A DNA stretch of 50,486 bases from NCBI GenBank assembly GCA_028724245.1, contig JAQYDI010000010.1:1-50486 (forward strand), written 5' to 3'. The DNA is from Lachnospiraceae bacterium. Its GTDB lineage: Bacteria > Bacillota > Clostridia > Lachnospirales > Lachnospiraceae. The notes under the pieces are model-generated. The model saw only the letters and a program-made list of their open reading frames with translations. It had not been told where the DNA came from and made no database searches. Within the stretch, counting starts at the first letter, position 1. The number at the start of each line of letters is the position of its first letter. Positions 26,196 to 35,153 of the stretch are shown piece by piece. A program made the translations under genes and the position numbers.

Positions 26196-29100
26196 TTATT
26201 TGAAGTAAGCCACACCGGATTCAAACAGTTTCAGATCCTGTTCACCGAAGATATTCACTGCAACGGATTTACCGCGGCGTTCTGCATGTGCCATCTTGCC
26301 AAGAATACGGCCATCAGGACTTGTGATACCTTCAATTGCACAGTAGGATCCATTGGGATTCCAATACTCATCCATAGAAACATTGCCGTTGATATCGGTG
26401 TACTGTGTAGCAATCTGTCCGTTTGCCATCAGTTTGTCGATCCATTCTTTGCTTGCTACAAAGCGGCCTTCTCCGTGGGATGCAGGGCTGCAGTATACAC
26501 CGCCAAGCTCTGCCTGTGCAAGCCAGGGCGATTTGTTGGTAACAACCTTTGTGTAAACCATCTTTGAAACATGGCGGCCGATGGTATTGTAGGTCAGTGT
26601 AGGTGAGTCTGCCTTCTGAGGTGCGATGGTACCGTAAGGAACAAGTCCCAGTTTGATCAGTGCCTGGAAACCATTGCAGATACCCAGCATCAGGCCATCT
26701 TTTTCCTTCAACATCTTTTCAACCGCTTCCTTTACTTTTTCATTGCGGAATGCTGTTGCAAAGAATTTTGCGGAACCTTCCGGTTCATCGCCTGCGGAGA
26801 AACCGCCGGGGAACATGATGATCTGAGCCTGTTCAATACATTTTACAAATTCATCTACAGATTCACGGATGTTGTCAGGTGTCATATTGCAGAATACACG
26901 GGTCATCACTTCAGCGCCTGCATTCTCGAATGCTTTCGCGCTGTCGTATTCACAGTTTGTACCCGGGAATACAGGGATGAATACCTTCGGTTTTGCAACC
27001 TTGTTTTTGCAGATTACGATCTTCTCTGCATTATACAGCTGTGATTCTGCAGGTTCTGCTTCCGCATTGGAATTGGTAGGGAATACTCTCTCCAGTGTTT
27101 CACTCCATGCTTTTACTGCATCTTCCATGCTGATCACTGCTGTCCCATAGCTGAATACTGCTTCCTTGATCACGCTGCCGATCAGGATACCGTGAGAAGA
27201 CAGTTTTTCAACAGCTTCCACAGGTACTTCGCAGACCAGATTGCCCCAGCCCGGTGCAAACAGTTCAGATGCATCAAGCGCATTGGAATCCAGCTGTACG
27301 CCCAGTGCATTGCCGAATGCCATCTTGGAAACAGCCTCTGCAATACCCTTTCTTTCCACAACATAAGAAGAAACGATATCGCCTGCTTTGATTGCTTCAT
27401 GGATAAATCCGTATAATTCCTTAATCTGTTCATAATCAGGCATATCGTAAGTATCCTTCGCAATTCTGAACAGCATCAGGCAGTTGCCGGCTTTCTTCAG
27501 TTCCGGTGAAATGATGGTCTTGTCGCTTGCTACATCTACAGCAAAGGATACCAGTGTAGGAGGTACATTCAAATCATTGAATGTACCGGACATACTATCC
27601 TTACCGCCGATGGAAGGAAGTCCGAAGCCCAGCTGTGCATCGTAAGCGCCAAGCAGTGAGGAGAACGGTACGCCCCAGCGTTTACTGTCTTCTGTCATGC
27701 GTTTGAAATACTCCTGGAAAGTAAAACGGATTCTGGAATAATCACCGCCGTTTGCAACGATCTTTGCAACAGAAGATACAACCGCATAGGCAGCTCCGTG
27801 ATAGGGGCTCCAGGATGACAGATAGGGATCAAAACCGTATGCCATCATGGTTACGGTATCTGTTTTGCCTTTCAATACGGGAAGCTTGGCAACCATGGCC
27901 TGTGTTTCTGTCAGCTGATATTTGCCGCCGTAAGGCATGAATACGGAACCGGCACCGATGGAACCGTCAAAACGCTCTACCAGTCCCTTCTGTGAACATA
28001 CATTCAGATCTTTTAACATGTCGATCCATTCGGTCTTCACATCCGCAACAGGTTCTGCTTTGAACAGGCTGTCCTCTCTGGAAGGAATCTCTACTGTAAC
28101 ATCCGTTTCCTGATGAGCGCCGTTGGTATCCAGAAATGCACGGCTGATATCAACGATGGTTTTGCCTCTCCAGCTCATTACAAGACGGGGAGATTCGGTA
28201 ACAACTGCCACTTCAACAGCTTCCAGATTTTCTTCCTCTGCGTAGGCAAGGAACTGTGCCACATCTTTGGGATCTACCACAACCGCCATTCTTTCCTGAG
28301 ATTCGGAAATGGCAATTTCAGTGCCGTCCAGACCGGCGTATTTCTTGGGAACTTTATCCAGATCGATCGTCAGACCATCTGCCAGTTCACCGATGGCAAC
28401 GGAAACACCGCCCGCACCGAAATCGTTGCATTTCTTGATCAGATGGCTGACTTCTTCACGGCGGAACAATCTCTGAATCTTACGCTCTGTAGGAGGATTA
28501 CCCTTCTGTACTTCCGCACCGCAGGTTTCGATGGAAGCTTCGGTATGTACCTTGGAAGATCCGGTTGCACCGCCGCAGCCGTCACGACCGGTACGACCGC
28601 CCAGCAGGATGATGATATCACCGGGATCAGATGTCTCACGGATGACCGCACGTCTGGGAGCTGCTCCCATAACCGCACCGATTTCCATGCGTTTTGCCAC
28701 ATAACCGGGATGATAAATTTCTTTTACATAACCGGTTGCCAGACCGATCTGATTACCGTAAGAGCTGTAGCCCTGAGCTGCGCCGCGGACCAGTTTCTTC
28801 TGGGGCAGCTTGCCCTTCAAAGTCTGCTCTACCGGTAATGTAGGATCTGCAGCACCTGTTACACGCATAGCCTGATATACATAGGTACGTCCTGACAGCG
28901 GATCGCGGATCGCACCGCCCAGACATGTAGCAGCACCACCGAAAGGTTCAATTTCAGTAGGGTGATTATGTGTTTCATTTTTGAAATTTACCAGCCATTC
29001 TTCTGTAACGCCGTCGATCTCCACGGGAACCACGATACTGCAGGCATTGATTTCGTCGGATTCCTCCAGATCCTGCAGTTTTCCTTCCTTGCGGAGCTTA

Positions 29101-29948
29101 CGCATGCCCATAAGAGCCAGATCCATCAGGCAGACAAATTTGTCAGAGCGTCCTTTTAAAATTTCTTCGCGGTCAGCCAGATACTGCCTGTATGTCTTTT
29201 CAATTGGTTCTTTGTAATCACCATCCAGAAATTCCACATTCTTCAGTTCTGTCTGGAATGTGGTATGACGGCAGTGATCGGACCAGTATGTATCCAGTAC
29301 GCGGATTTCTGTCATGGAAGGATCTCTGTGTTCTTCTGAACAGAAATAGTTCTGAATATGAAGGAAATCCTTAAATGTCATGGCCAGACCCAGAGAATCA
29401 TACAGTTTTTTCAGTTCCGCTTCCGGCATGGTGGTGAAACCTTCGAAAATCAGTACATCTGCAGGTTCATCATATACAGCTACCAGTGTATCCGGAATCT
29501 CAGCAGATGCTTCTCTTGAATCCACCGGATTGATGCAGTGCGCTTTAATCGCCTGAGCATCAGCATCTGTCAGTTCACCGCTGATCACATAAGTAACAGC
29601 AGACCGAATAACCGGTGTTTCATCTTCTTTCAGCAGTTTGACACACTGTTCTGCGGAATCCGCTCTCTGATCAAACTGGCCGGGAAGGAATTCGACAGAA
29701 AAAATCAAATCGCCTTCCTGAGCAGGAAAGCTGTTTTCATATACGTCATCTACCGGGGGCTCTGAAAAAATAGTGTTGACAGCCTTTTTGTAAATATCTT
29801 CTGAAATATTTTCCACATCATATCGAATCAGTTCCCGTACTTTTGTTACGGTTTTGATTCCCAGATATCCGCGGATTTCGTGCCGCAGTTCCTTGGCAGC
29901 AACTGCGAAAGGCTCTTTTTTCTCAACATAGATTCTTTTAACGCTCAT
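26196..29948 (-). CDS. purL: Phosphoribosylformylglycinamidine synthase (single chain)
   Basis: A 1250-residue enzyme of de novo purine synthesis converting FGAR, glutamine and ATP to FGAM. It is the clade-II type (TIGR01857) with synthetase and glutaminase in one chain. Seen are DTYWSDHCRHTTF near residue 227, the VNFKNETHNHPTEIEPFGGAATCLGG substrate loop (given as key residues H-N-H-P-T-E), GKDSMSG, and a C-terminal class I glutaminase with catalytic cysteine in GICNGFQ and ASHGEGRF. AGGAGG lies five bases before the ATG. No other pur gene adjoins. Confidence 0.96.
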   Translation of the reverse strand: MSVKRIYVEKKEPFAVAAKELRHEIRGYLGIKTVTKVRELIRYDVENISEDIYKKAVNTIFSEPPVDDVYENSFPAQEGDLIFSVEFLPGQFDQRADSAEQCVKLLKEDETPVIRSAVTYVISGELTDADAQAIKAHCINPVDSREASAEIPDTLVAVYDEPADVLIFEGFTTMPEAELKKLYDSLGLAMTFKDFLHIQNYFCSEEHRDPSMTEIRVLDTYWSDHCRHTTFQTELKNVEFLDGDYKEPIEKTYRQYLADREEILKGRSDKFVCLMDLALMGMRKLRKEGKLQDLEESDEINACSIVVPVEIDGVTEEWLVNFKNETHNHPTEIEPFGGAATCLGGAIRDPLSGRTYVYQAMRVTGAADPTLPVEQTLKGKLPQKKLVRGAAQGYSSYGNQIGLATGYVKEIYHPGYVAKRMEIGAVMGAAPRRAVIRETSDPGDIIILLGGRTGRDGCGGATGSSKVHTEASIETCGAEVQKGNPPTERKIQRLFRREEVSHLIKKCNDFGAGGVSVAIGELADGLTIDLDKVPKKYAGLDGTEIAISESQERMAVVVDPKDVAQFLAYAEEENLEAVEVAVVTESPRLVMSWRGKTIVDISRAFLDTNGAHQETDVTVEIPSREDSLFKAEPVADVKTEWIDMLKDLNVCSQKGLVERFDGSIGAGSVFMPYGGKYQLTETQAMVAKLPVLKGKTDTVTMMAYGFDPYLSSWSPYHGAAYAVVSSVAKIVANGGDYSRIRFTFQEYFKRMTEDSKRWGVPFSSLLGAYDAQLGFGLPSIGGKDSMSGTFNDLNVPPTLVSFAVDVASDKTIISPELKKAGNCLMLFRIAKDTYDMPDYEQIKELYGFIHEAIKAGDIVSSYVVERKGIAEAVSKMAFGNALGVQLDSNALDASELFAPGWGNLVCEVPVEAVEKLSSHGILIGSVIKEAVFSYGTAVISMEDAVKAWSETLERVFPTNSNAEAEPAESQLYNAEKIVICKNKVAKPKVFIPVFPGTNCEYDSAKAFENAGAEVMTRVFCNMTPDNIRESVDEFVKCIEQAQIIMFPGGFSAGDEPEGSAKFFATAFRNEKVKEAVEKMLKEKDGLMLGICNGFQALIKLGLVPYGTIAPQKADSPTLTYNTIGRHVSKMVYTKVVTNKSPWLAQAELGGVYCSPASHGEGRFVASKEWIDKLMANGQIATQYTDINGNVSMDEYWNPNGSYCAIEGITSPDGRILGKMAHAERRGKSVAVNIFGEQDLKLFESGVAYFK

Positions 29949-29996
29949 CTTTTCCTCCTGATTTTACACAGTATAAATTCATGCCTGCAACAGGCG

Positions 29997-30031
29997 CTGT
30001 CATGAACAGTGCAGTACACTGCCCATGACAG
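29997..30031 (-). terminator. Hairpin between the VanW gene and purL
   Basis: CTGTCATG and CATGACAG enclose a second stem CAGTG/CACTG with a five-base loop. It lies 40 bases after the VanW-protein stop and upstream of purL on the minus strand. No T-tract, so termination is likely but partial. Confidence 0.5.
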
Positions 30032-30070
30032 ATGTATATTCTAATCCGGGATACTTTTCAGTGTCCGGAA

Positions 30071-32848
30071 TCAGTTATCCAGATAATCACTGGTGGTTGT
30101 ATAATTCACTTTTCCGTTTACATATCTCTTCAATGTGTAAACACCGTTGCGAACAGTTACTTTTGTGGAAACAGCCGGCGGTTTTTTGTAGGTATTGGTC
30201 AGGAACTTAACCGACAATGTACCTCCGGAAGCATGGATATCCACCTTTACACTGGTTCCGGAATTATTGCGGAATCTCAGATTCTTACTGCCCCATGCAA
30301 TTGCTGCATCATATCCCAGAGGAGCATAATGAACTGTCATACTGTGCTGGTGTCTTTCTACAATTGTAAAGTTTGCTTTCAGCGCCGCATTAAACAGAGT
30401 AGTTGCAACCTGACAGATGCCTCCGCCGATGCCGCCGACTTCCTGTCCGCCTTCATAAATGATGGCTTCTTTATATCCCTTGGCAGCCGTACGCACCCCG
30501 ACAATACCATTGAAAGAGAATGTATCTCCGTTTGCCAGAATCTTTCCATTGATGGCATTGCATGCCAGTCTCAGGTTTGTAGAACGGTTTTTATTGCCGC
30601 TGTTGTAATATGTAGTATAGGAAGCATATACGTTGGAATAGTAAGTTGAAACCTTACTGCTCCATGAACCTCTGTATGTTTTCTTATTATAAGTATAATA
30701 TGCTCTGACTCTTACATAATACGTACCGCTGCTTTTCAGACCGCTGATCGTTTTGGAAGTCGTTGTTCTTCCTTTTACAGTAATCGTTTTTACATTGGAA
30801 GAAAAATCAGACTTCGTAGAATACTGAATTTCATAACCGGTTGCCGAAGATACTGCTTTCCATACTGCCTTCATGCTTTTGCTTCCTGTTTTGACTGCAT
30901 AGGACATAACAGGCTTGGAAGGAGCAGTAGGTGTCTTCATCGCAGATGACCAGCTGCCGTAAAATGTATCTGATCCAACCTTTTTATAAATTCTCACGTA
31001 ACATGCATAAACTCTGCCCGCATCAAGTTTTTTAAAAGTATAGGAGTTGGAAGTTGTTTTCTTCGAACTTACCTGCACCCACTTTTTGGCTTTGGAATCA
31101 TACTTCTTAATGATAAACTGATAGGAACAGTCTTTGGATTTCGCTTTGGTACATGTCAATTTCAGTGAACTGGTTCCGCGGCTGCTGACTTTTAATCCTG
31201 ATGCCTTTTCCGGAACAATCTTATAGGTCTTTTTGACCGTACCGCTGTAATTGCCCTTGCCTTTGATCGTGACTGTCTTCTTTCCGATGCTCTTGCAGTC
31301 TGTGCTGTAGCTTACCGTATAATCCTTGTCTTTCGTCAGAGTAACCGTCCCTGACGTTAATTTGATTTTTACCGTAGTTCCGGGCTTCTGTGTTTTCCCG
31401 TTATAAGAATATGTTGTCTTTGCCAGAGTAACGGAAGCAGAAGAAAGACTCTTGGCATTAATCGTATATGTTTTTGTCAGAGTTCCCGTATAATTACCTT
31501 TACCTGTTACAGTAACGGTCTTGGTACCTGCATTGATACTGCTGTCTTTGTTTCCTTTACTGTCAGTTATTGCAACCGTATAGTCTCCGGAAGCAGACAG
31601 TTTAAGAGAATCAGCATTAACCGTCAAGTCAGGTTTCTGAACCTTTCCATTATATGTATAACTGCTGCTGCTCAGGCTCAAAGACGTAATCTTACGGGGA
31701 GAAATTTCGAAAGTTTTCTTTATCGTACCGCTGTAATTACCTTTGAATGTTATAACAGCTGTGGCTGTTCCTGCATTTTTATCCTGACAAGTCACCACAT
31801 AATCAGTATTTACTGACAATGTTTTATTATTTACCTTTATTGTAACAGTTGGTGTCTGCACTTTTCCATTATATGTCACATTGCCAACACTGATTTCTGC
31901 TGTACTGATTGTGAAATTAACTGATATTTTTTTTGAGCCGGTAAAATTAGTTCCCCGGCCGGTAACACTGATTTCAGCCCTTGCTGTTCCGGCATTCGTA
32001 TTATTAACATAATTTACAGATTGTACAGAATATTCTCCGGATGTTAAATTTCTTATACTGCCGCCCAATTTGGCGCTGATACCCGAAACAGCAGGTTTCT
32101 TTTCAGAACCATCGGCAATATAGGTAACTGATGTTAATTTTGCAGACATTTCAAGATTTGAAAAATCTGCCTGCTTAATTTTATATGTTTTTTCTAATTT
32201 ACCTTTGAAATTCCCCTTGCCGGTTACAGTAACCGTTTTGGTTCCTGCATTTATCCGGTCATCAGTTACTGCAATATCATAATCAGCTTCATCTACAGGT
32301 ACTGTACTTTTTTTACTTACTGTAATATCCGGCTTCTGTTCTTTGCCGTTGTAAGTAAATTCAGTTTTACTCAATGTCAGATCTGCTGCTGCTGAAATAT
32401 CCGCCTGTGCAATCTCAAACTCAGCCGTCAGCTGTTTAGCTTCAGCAAAATTGACTGTCTCTGAATCCTTGAGATAATATCCAGTAATCGTTGCGGTTAC
32501 AGTTGCCTTTCTTCCGCTTACAATTGTGCTGTTCTTATCTTCACAGGATATTGAGAATACATATTCTGCTGTAACATCTTGATCCTGTACATTTAATTCT
32601 TCATCCGTGTACATCAGCTTCACAGACGGTTCTGCTTCTTCTCCGCTGTAAACCGTATTCTCAGCTACCAAACTGACATGATCCAGTTTGGCCAACATCT
32701 CCGCTGTTTTCGTAGCTTCCAGTTCACCAGGAATTTCTTCCCCGGTGCCTTCCGTCGCAAAAGCAGTTGTTACGCTGAAGCAGACCAGCATCAATGCCAT
32801 CACTGACATAAGCAGATATCTGCTCAGAATCTTACCTAACTTCTCCAT
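30071..32848 (-). CDS. Exported repeat protein with C-terminal VanW domain
   Basis: 925 residues. A signal peptide (hydrophobic ~12-31, cut near AFA-TEG) is followed by about six Ig-like beta repeats of ~80 residues, each with a YNGK-QKP-TV motif and an INAGTKTVTVTGKGNY-like strand. Then come two fibronectin III-type domains (about 590-770) and a VanW/YoaR domain (about 790-890, with GIGGGICQVATTLFNAAL). No sortase signal. It is secreted and probably wall-associated. VanW domains occur near vancomycin resistance loci but their activity is unknown. It has its own promoter and an AAAGGAG site. Confidence 0.9.
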   Translation of the reverse strand: MEKLGKILSRYLLMSVMALMLVCFSVTTAFATEGTGEEIPGELEATKTAEMLAKLDHVSLVAENTVYSGEEAEPSVKLMYTDEELNVQDQDVTAEYVFSISCEDKNSTIVSGRKATVTATITGYYLKDSETVNFAEAKQLTAEFEIAQADISAAADLTLSKTEFTYNGKEQKPDITVSKKSTVPVDEADYDIAVTDDRINAGTKTVTVTGKGNFKGKLEKTYKIKQADFSNLEMSAKLTSVTYIADGSEKKPAVSGISAKLGGSIRNLTSGEYSVQSVNYVNNTNAGTARAEISVTGRGTNFTGSKKISVNFTISTAEISVGNVTYNGKVQTPTVTIKVNNKTLSVNTDYVVTCQDKNAGTATAVITFKGNYSGTIKKTFEISPRKITSLSLSSSSYTYNGKVQKPDLTVNADSLKLSASGDYTVAITDSKGNKDSSINAGTKTVTVTGKGNYTGTLTKTYTINAKSLSSASVTLAKTTYSYNGKTQKPGTTVKIKLTSGTVTLTKDKDYTVSYSTDCKSIGKKTVTIKGKGNYSGTVKKTYKIVPEKASGLKVSSRGTSSLKLTCTKAKSKDCSYQFIIKKYDSKAKKWVQVSSKKTTSNSYTFKKLDAGRVYACYVRIYKKVGSDTFYGSWSSAMKTPTAPSKPVMSYAVKTGSKSMKAVWKAVSSATGYEIQYSTKSDFSSNVKTITVKGRTTTSKTISGLKSSGTYYVRVRAYYTYNKKTYRGSWSSKVSTYYSNVYASYTTYYNSGNKNRSTNLRLACNAINGKILANGDTFSFNGIVGVRTAAKGYKEAIIYEGGQEVGGIGGGICQVATTLFNAALKANFTIVERHQHSMTVHYAPLGYDAAIAWGSKNLRFRNNSGTSVKVDIHASGGTLSVKFLTNTYKKPPAVSTKVTVRNGVYTLKRYVNGKVNYTTTSDYLDN

Positions 32849-32915
32849 TCTTACACTCCTTTTCTATAAAATCACACCATCTTGACTGATATTCCATCAT
32901 ATTCAGGCTTCCATT

Positions 32916-32944
32916 AGTATAGCATTGCCTTTCTTCAAATACAA
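32916..32944 (-). promoter_or_regulatory. Promoter of the VanW protein gene
   Basis: Minus strand TTGTAT (32939-32944), 17-base spacer, TATACT (32916-32921). Leader about 60 bases. Confidence 0.75.
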
Positions 32945-33058
32945 TCCCGTTTTTCACCAGAAAATCCCCTTTTTTCATTCCTCTTTTGGATAGTACTTCC
33001 TGAACTACAGTATAACATACGCACAGCTTTTCCCTCAATCTGAAATTTATGAAATAAA

Positions 33059-33119
33059 GTTACTGTTCAGGCTTCTGCCGGGGAAATGCAGGGGTTGAGG
33101 CAGAAGTCTGAACAGTAAC
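33059..33119. repeat. Dispersed repeat family A, short copy
   Basis: A 61-base near-palindrome. The left arm GTTACTGTTCAGGCTTCTGCC and the complement of the right arm match at 20 of 21 positions. The core is the family hairpin module (CTGCC...GGCAG around AACCCCTGCATT, minus strand). It lies between divergent genes, so it is not needed as a terminator. Confidence 0.8.
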
Positions 33120-33122
33120 AAG

Positions 33123-33151
33123 TTGTTTTTTTCCATAAACCGGTGTAAACT
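33123..33151 (+). promoter_or_regulatory. Promoter of the amidohydrolase gene
   Basis: TTGTTT (33123-33128), 17-base spacer, TAAACT (33146-33151). Starts four bases after the repeat element ends. Confidence 0.6.
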
Positions 33152-33185
33152 GAAGCAAATGCTATAAAAAAGGTTGGGAAATACT

Positions 33186-34064
33186 ATGTACGGAGAATGT
33201 CACGCTCATATTATTATGGACGGCAGAAATTACAGGGCCGCCGTCTCCCTGCATAAAGATCATGTGCAGGATTCTGTTATTCACAATGCATTTCAGGCAT
33301 ATCAGAAAGCCGGGATTTCATTTATCCGCGATGGAGGAGATGCCCTTGGTGTATCGGCAAGGGCCAGAGAAATTGCTCCTTCATACGGAATTGATTATCG
33401 CACGCCCATTTTTGCTATCCACAAAAACGGCTATTACGGCGGTATTGTGGGACATGGATTTGATACGATCACAGAATATGCCGCTCTTGTCTCCCGCGTG
33501 TCCCGGGAACACGGCGATTTTATCAAGATCATGGCTTCCGGGATTCTTGATTTTGATGAATTCGGCAAAGTATCCACGCCGCTGCGGGAACCTACCCTGA
33601 TTCGTGAAATGGTTTCCATCGCCCATCAGGAGGGTTTTGCGGTTATGGTTCATGTCAATACACCGCAGCAGATCTGCTGGGCATTGGAAGCAGGCTGCGA
33701 CAGTATTGAACATGGTTACTACATGGATGATTCCTGCAGACAGCTGTTTCTGGAGACCGGGGCCGTATGGGTTCCTACGCTGGCAACCTGCGGCAATCTG
33801 CGCGGCTGCGGCCGATTTCAGGAAGATGCTGTTGGGCGGATCACCGACTGTCATATGGAAAATGTCCGGCTGGCTCTGGAAAAAGGTATTCATCTGGCAG
33901 CAGGCAGCGATGCCGGCGCTTACCTTGTCCTCCATGGAAAGGGACTTTACGATGAAATTTCCTTATTAAAGGAAGCCTGCCATGGCCGTCCTGACCTTCT
34001 TGAGAAGCTGGATCAAACCCTCACAGAATCGCAGCAGATCATTGAACGGAAATTCCACCGGTAA
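33186..34064 (+). CDS. Amidohydrolase-family metal-dependent hydrolase
   Basis: 292 residues, short for the superfamily. Metal-binding features are in order: HxH at residues 6-8 (ECHAHI), a lysine in FIKIMASG that may be carboxylated, histidines in MVHVNTP and IEHGYYMD, and the final aspartate in AGSDAGAY. It is cytoplasmic. The substrate (amide, ester or cyclic compound) cannot be read from the sequence. The ATG at 33186 is chosen; a TTG 12 bases earlier is possible. It stands alone with its own promoter. Confidence 0.85.
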   Translation: MYGECHAHIIMDGRNYRAAVSLHKDHVQDSVIHNAFQAYQKAGISFIRDGGDALGVSARAREIAPSYGIDYRTPIFAIHKNGYYGGIVGHGFDTITEYAALVSRVSREHGDFIKIMASGILDFDEFGKVSTPLREPTLIREMVSIAHQEGFAVMVHVNTPQQICWALEAGCDSIEHGYYMDDSCRQLFLETGAVWVPTLATCGNLRGCGRFQEDAVGRITDCHMENVRLALEKGIHLAAGSDAGAYLVLHGKGLYDEISLLKEACHGRPDLLEKLDQTLTESQQIIERKFHR

Positions 34065-34146
34065 ACCGAAACACGATACGCTATACACAGTATGAATACA
34101 TTTCAGCAGAACACACCATTTTCTGACGAAATTTCCTGATATATAC

Positions 34147-34190
34147 AGAAAAACCGCTGCCGGAACCTTCATTCGTTCCGCACAGCGGTT
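34147..34190 (-). terminator. Intrinsic terminator of the nickel operon
   Basis: AACCGCTGTGCGGAAC pairs with GTTCCGGCAGCGGTT (minus strand, one mismatch) and is followed by a run of Ts. It also faces the convergent amidohydrolase gene. Confidence 0.85.
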
Positions 34191-34229
34191 GTCATATCAT
34201 GATTTTACCTCATGATCTCATATGGCTGC

Positions 34230-34427
34230 TTACTGAGCCAGTGCAATTCTTACGGTATTTCTTTCCAGATCCATGTTCAGCAGAGTACCTTCCACAACTG
34301 TTTCATCTCCGAAGATATCCAGCATACGAATCTTATTGTCTGCTTCCATATAGATATTGGCAATGCTGTCTGCCAGTAAAACTTCCGCATCATCATTTTT
34401 GTGACCGTAAACTTTTGCAAGACACAT
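34230..34427 (-). CDS. cooT: CooT-family nickel-binding protein
   Basis: A 65-residue beta-rich protein starting MCLAKVY. In CooT of Rhodospirillum, Cys2 right after the start is the nickel ligand of the dimer, and it is conserved here. ATG is preceded by AGGAGG; a longer upstream frame has no support. It is last of three genes whose second member is a His-rich protein, which supports a role in nickel storage or delivery, for example to CO dehydrogenase or hydrogenase. The client enzyme is not in the window. Confidence 0.88.
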   Translation of the reverse strand: MCLAKVYGHKNDDAEVLLADSIANIYMEADNKIRMLDIFGDETVVEGTLLNMDLERNTVRIALAQ

Positions 34428-34446
34428 ATTAAAACCTCCTTCGTTA

Positions 34447-34767
34447 TCAGCCGCCGATTTTATGAAGCGCCTCATGAAGCTTTGCATTACCTTCACGGAA
34501 TGCTGCCACCGCACCGTCAATCTCATCGGCTGCTGCAGTCTCACCAAGGCCGCGCAGCTTTTCAGCCATCTCTGCCAGTTCTTCCGTATGGTCGGAATTG
34601 TGGCTGTACATGTAATTAAGCATGGTCACTGCTCTTTTTACAGGTTCGCTGGCAGCTGCTGCCGGTTCATGTGTATGTTCATGGGTGTGTTCGTGTGTAT
34701 GCGTATGTTCTCCATGTGTATGTTCATGGGTACATTCGTGATCGTGGTGGTGTCCCTCGTGCATCAT
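34447..34767 (-). CDS. Histidine-rich metal-binding protein (CooJ-like)
   Basis: 106 residues. The first 35 hold 15 histidines in HEHTH-type repeats plus one cysteine, and the rest is a helical domain (KRAVTMLNYMYSHNSDHTEELAEMA). The layout resembles nickel chaperones such as CooJ, though there the His-rich tail is C-terminal. It starts 19 bases before cooT in the transcript, with AAGGAG nine bases from the ATG. Likely buffers or delivers nickel to CooT's client enzyme (inference). Confidence 0.8.
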   Translation of the reverse strand: MMHEGHHHDHECTHEHTHGEHTHTHEHTHEHTHEPAAAASEPVKRAVTMLNYMYSHNSDHTEELAEMAEKLRGLGETAAADEIDGAVAAFREGNAKLHEALHKIGG

Positions 34768-34794
34768 ATTAATAAACTCCTTTCAGAAAAACCC

Positions 34795-35025
34795 TTAAAT
34801 TGGCGTAAAAGTATACCTCTGCAAAAGTCCGGAGACATCCACATGAAATACGATGGAACCGTCTGAGAGATCTTCTCTGGTAATCACTGCATCCGCACTG
34901 TCTTTCAGAATACGCCTGACCTCTGCTTCCGGATCATCCGTGGCGAGTTCCCTGAAAAATACATCTCTCATCTGGTTATTGGCACATTCATTAAAAATCT
35001 CCCATACCAGTTCATATTCCTGCAT
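34795..35025 (-). CDS. 76-residue protein of unknown function in the nickel operon
   Basis: A small acidic protein with a conserved-looking core (NQMRDVFFRELATDDPEAEVRRIL) and a C-terminal LLQRYTFTP. I do not recognise a named domain. AGGAGAGG lies before the ATG. It is the first gene of the nickel operon, 27 bases before the His-rich gene, and follows a promoter with a palindromic operator. A link to nickel handling rests on position only. Confidence 0.75.
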   Translation of the reverse strand: MQEYELVWEIFNECANNQMRDVFFRELATDDPEAEVRRILKDSADAVITREDLSDGSIVFHVDVSGLLQRYTFTPI

Positions 35026-35088
35026 AAACCTCTCCTTTCTCTCACCGGCCTGTTCCCCTGCCGGCCCGGTATCTCTGCCATTTTCTTC

Positions 35089-35139
35089 ATTATATCCTTA
35101 CTTACCGTGAATGACAACCCCCCAGGGGGGATGTCATTC
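35089..35139 (-). promoter_or_regulatory. Promoter and palindromic operator of the nickel operon
   Basis: Minus strand TTGTCA (35112-35117), 17-base spacer, TATAAT (35089-35094). A 31-bp near-perfect palindrome at 35109-35139 (arms GAATGACA and TGTCATTC around CCCCCC/GGGGGG) covers the -35 box. Its half-sites resemble the NikR half-site GTATGA/TCATAC with one change each, but the spacing is three bases longer. It could also serve as a terminator for the upstream ATP-grasp gene, though no T-tract follows. Confidence 0.7.
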
Positions 35140-35153
35140 GCTTTTCTGATCAC

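Larger units (their letters stand above)
32849..33185. other. Divergent region between the VanW protein and an amidohydrolase
   Basis: Contains the VanW-gene promoter, a family A repeat at 33059-33119 and a promoter for the amidohydrolase. A 68-codon minus-strand frame across 32832-33038 overlaps the promoter and the VanW start and is not accepted. Confidence 0.6.

Noticed and set aside
32832-33038. 68-codon minus-strand ORF upstream of the VanW protein gene
   Set aside because: It overlaps the VanW start and the predicted promoter, has no ribosome site and encodes no recognisable domain.
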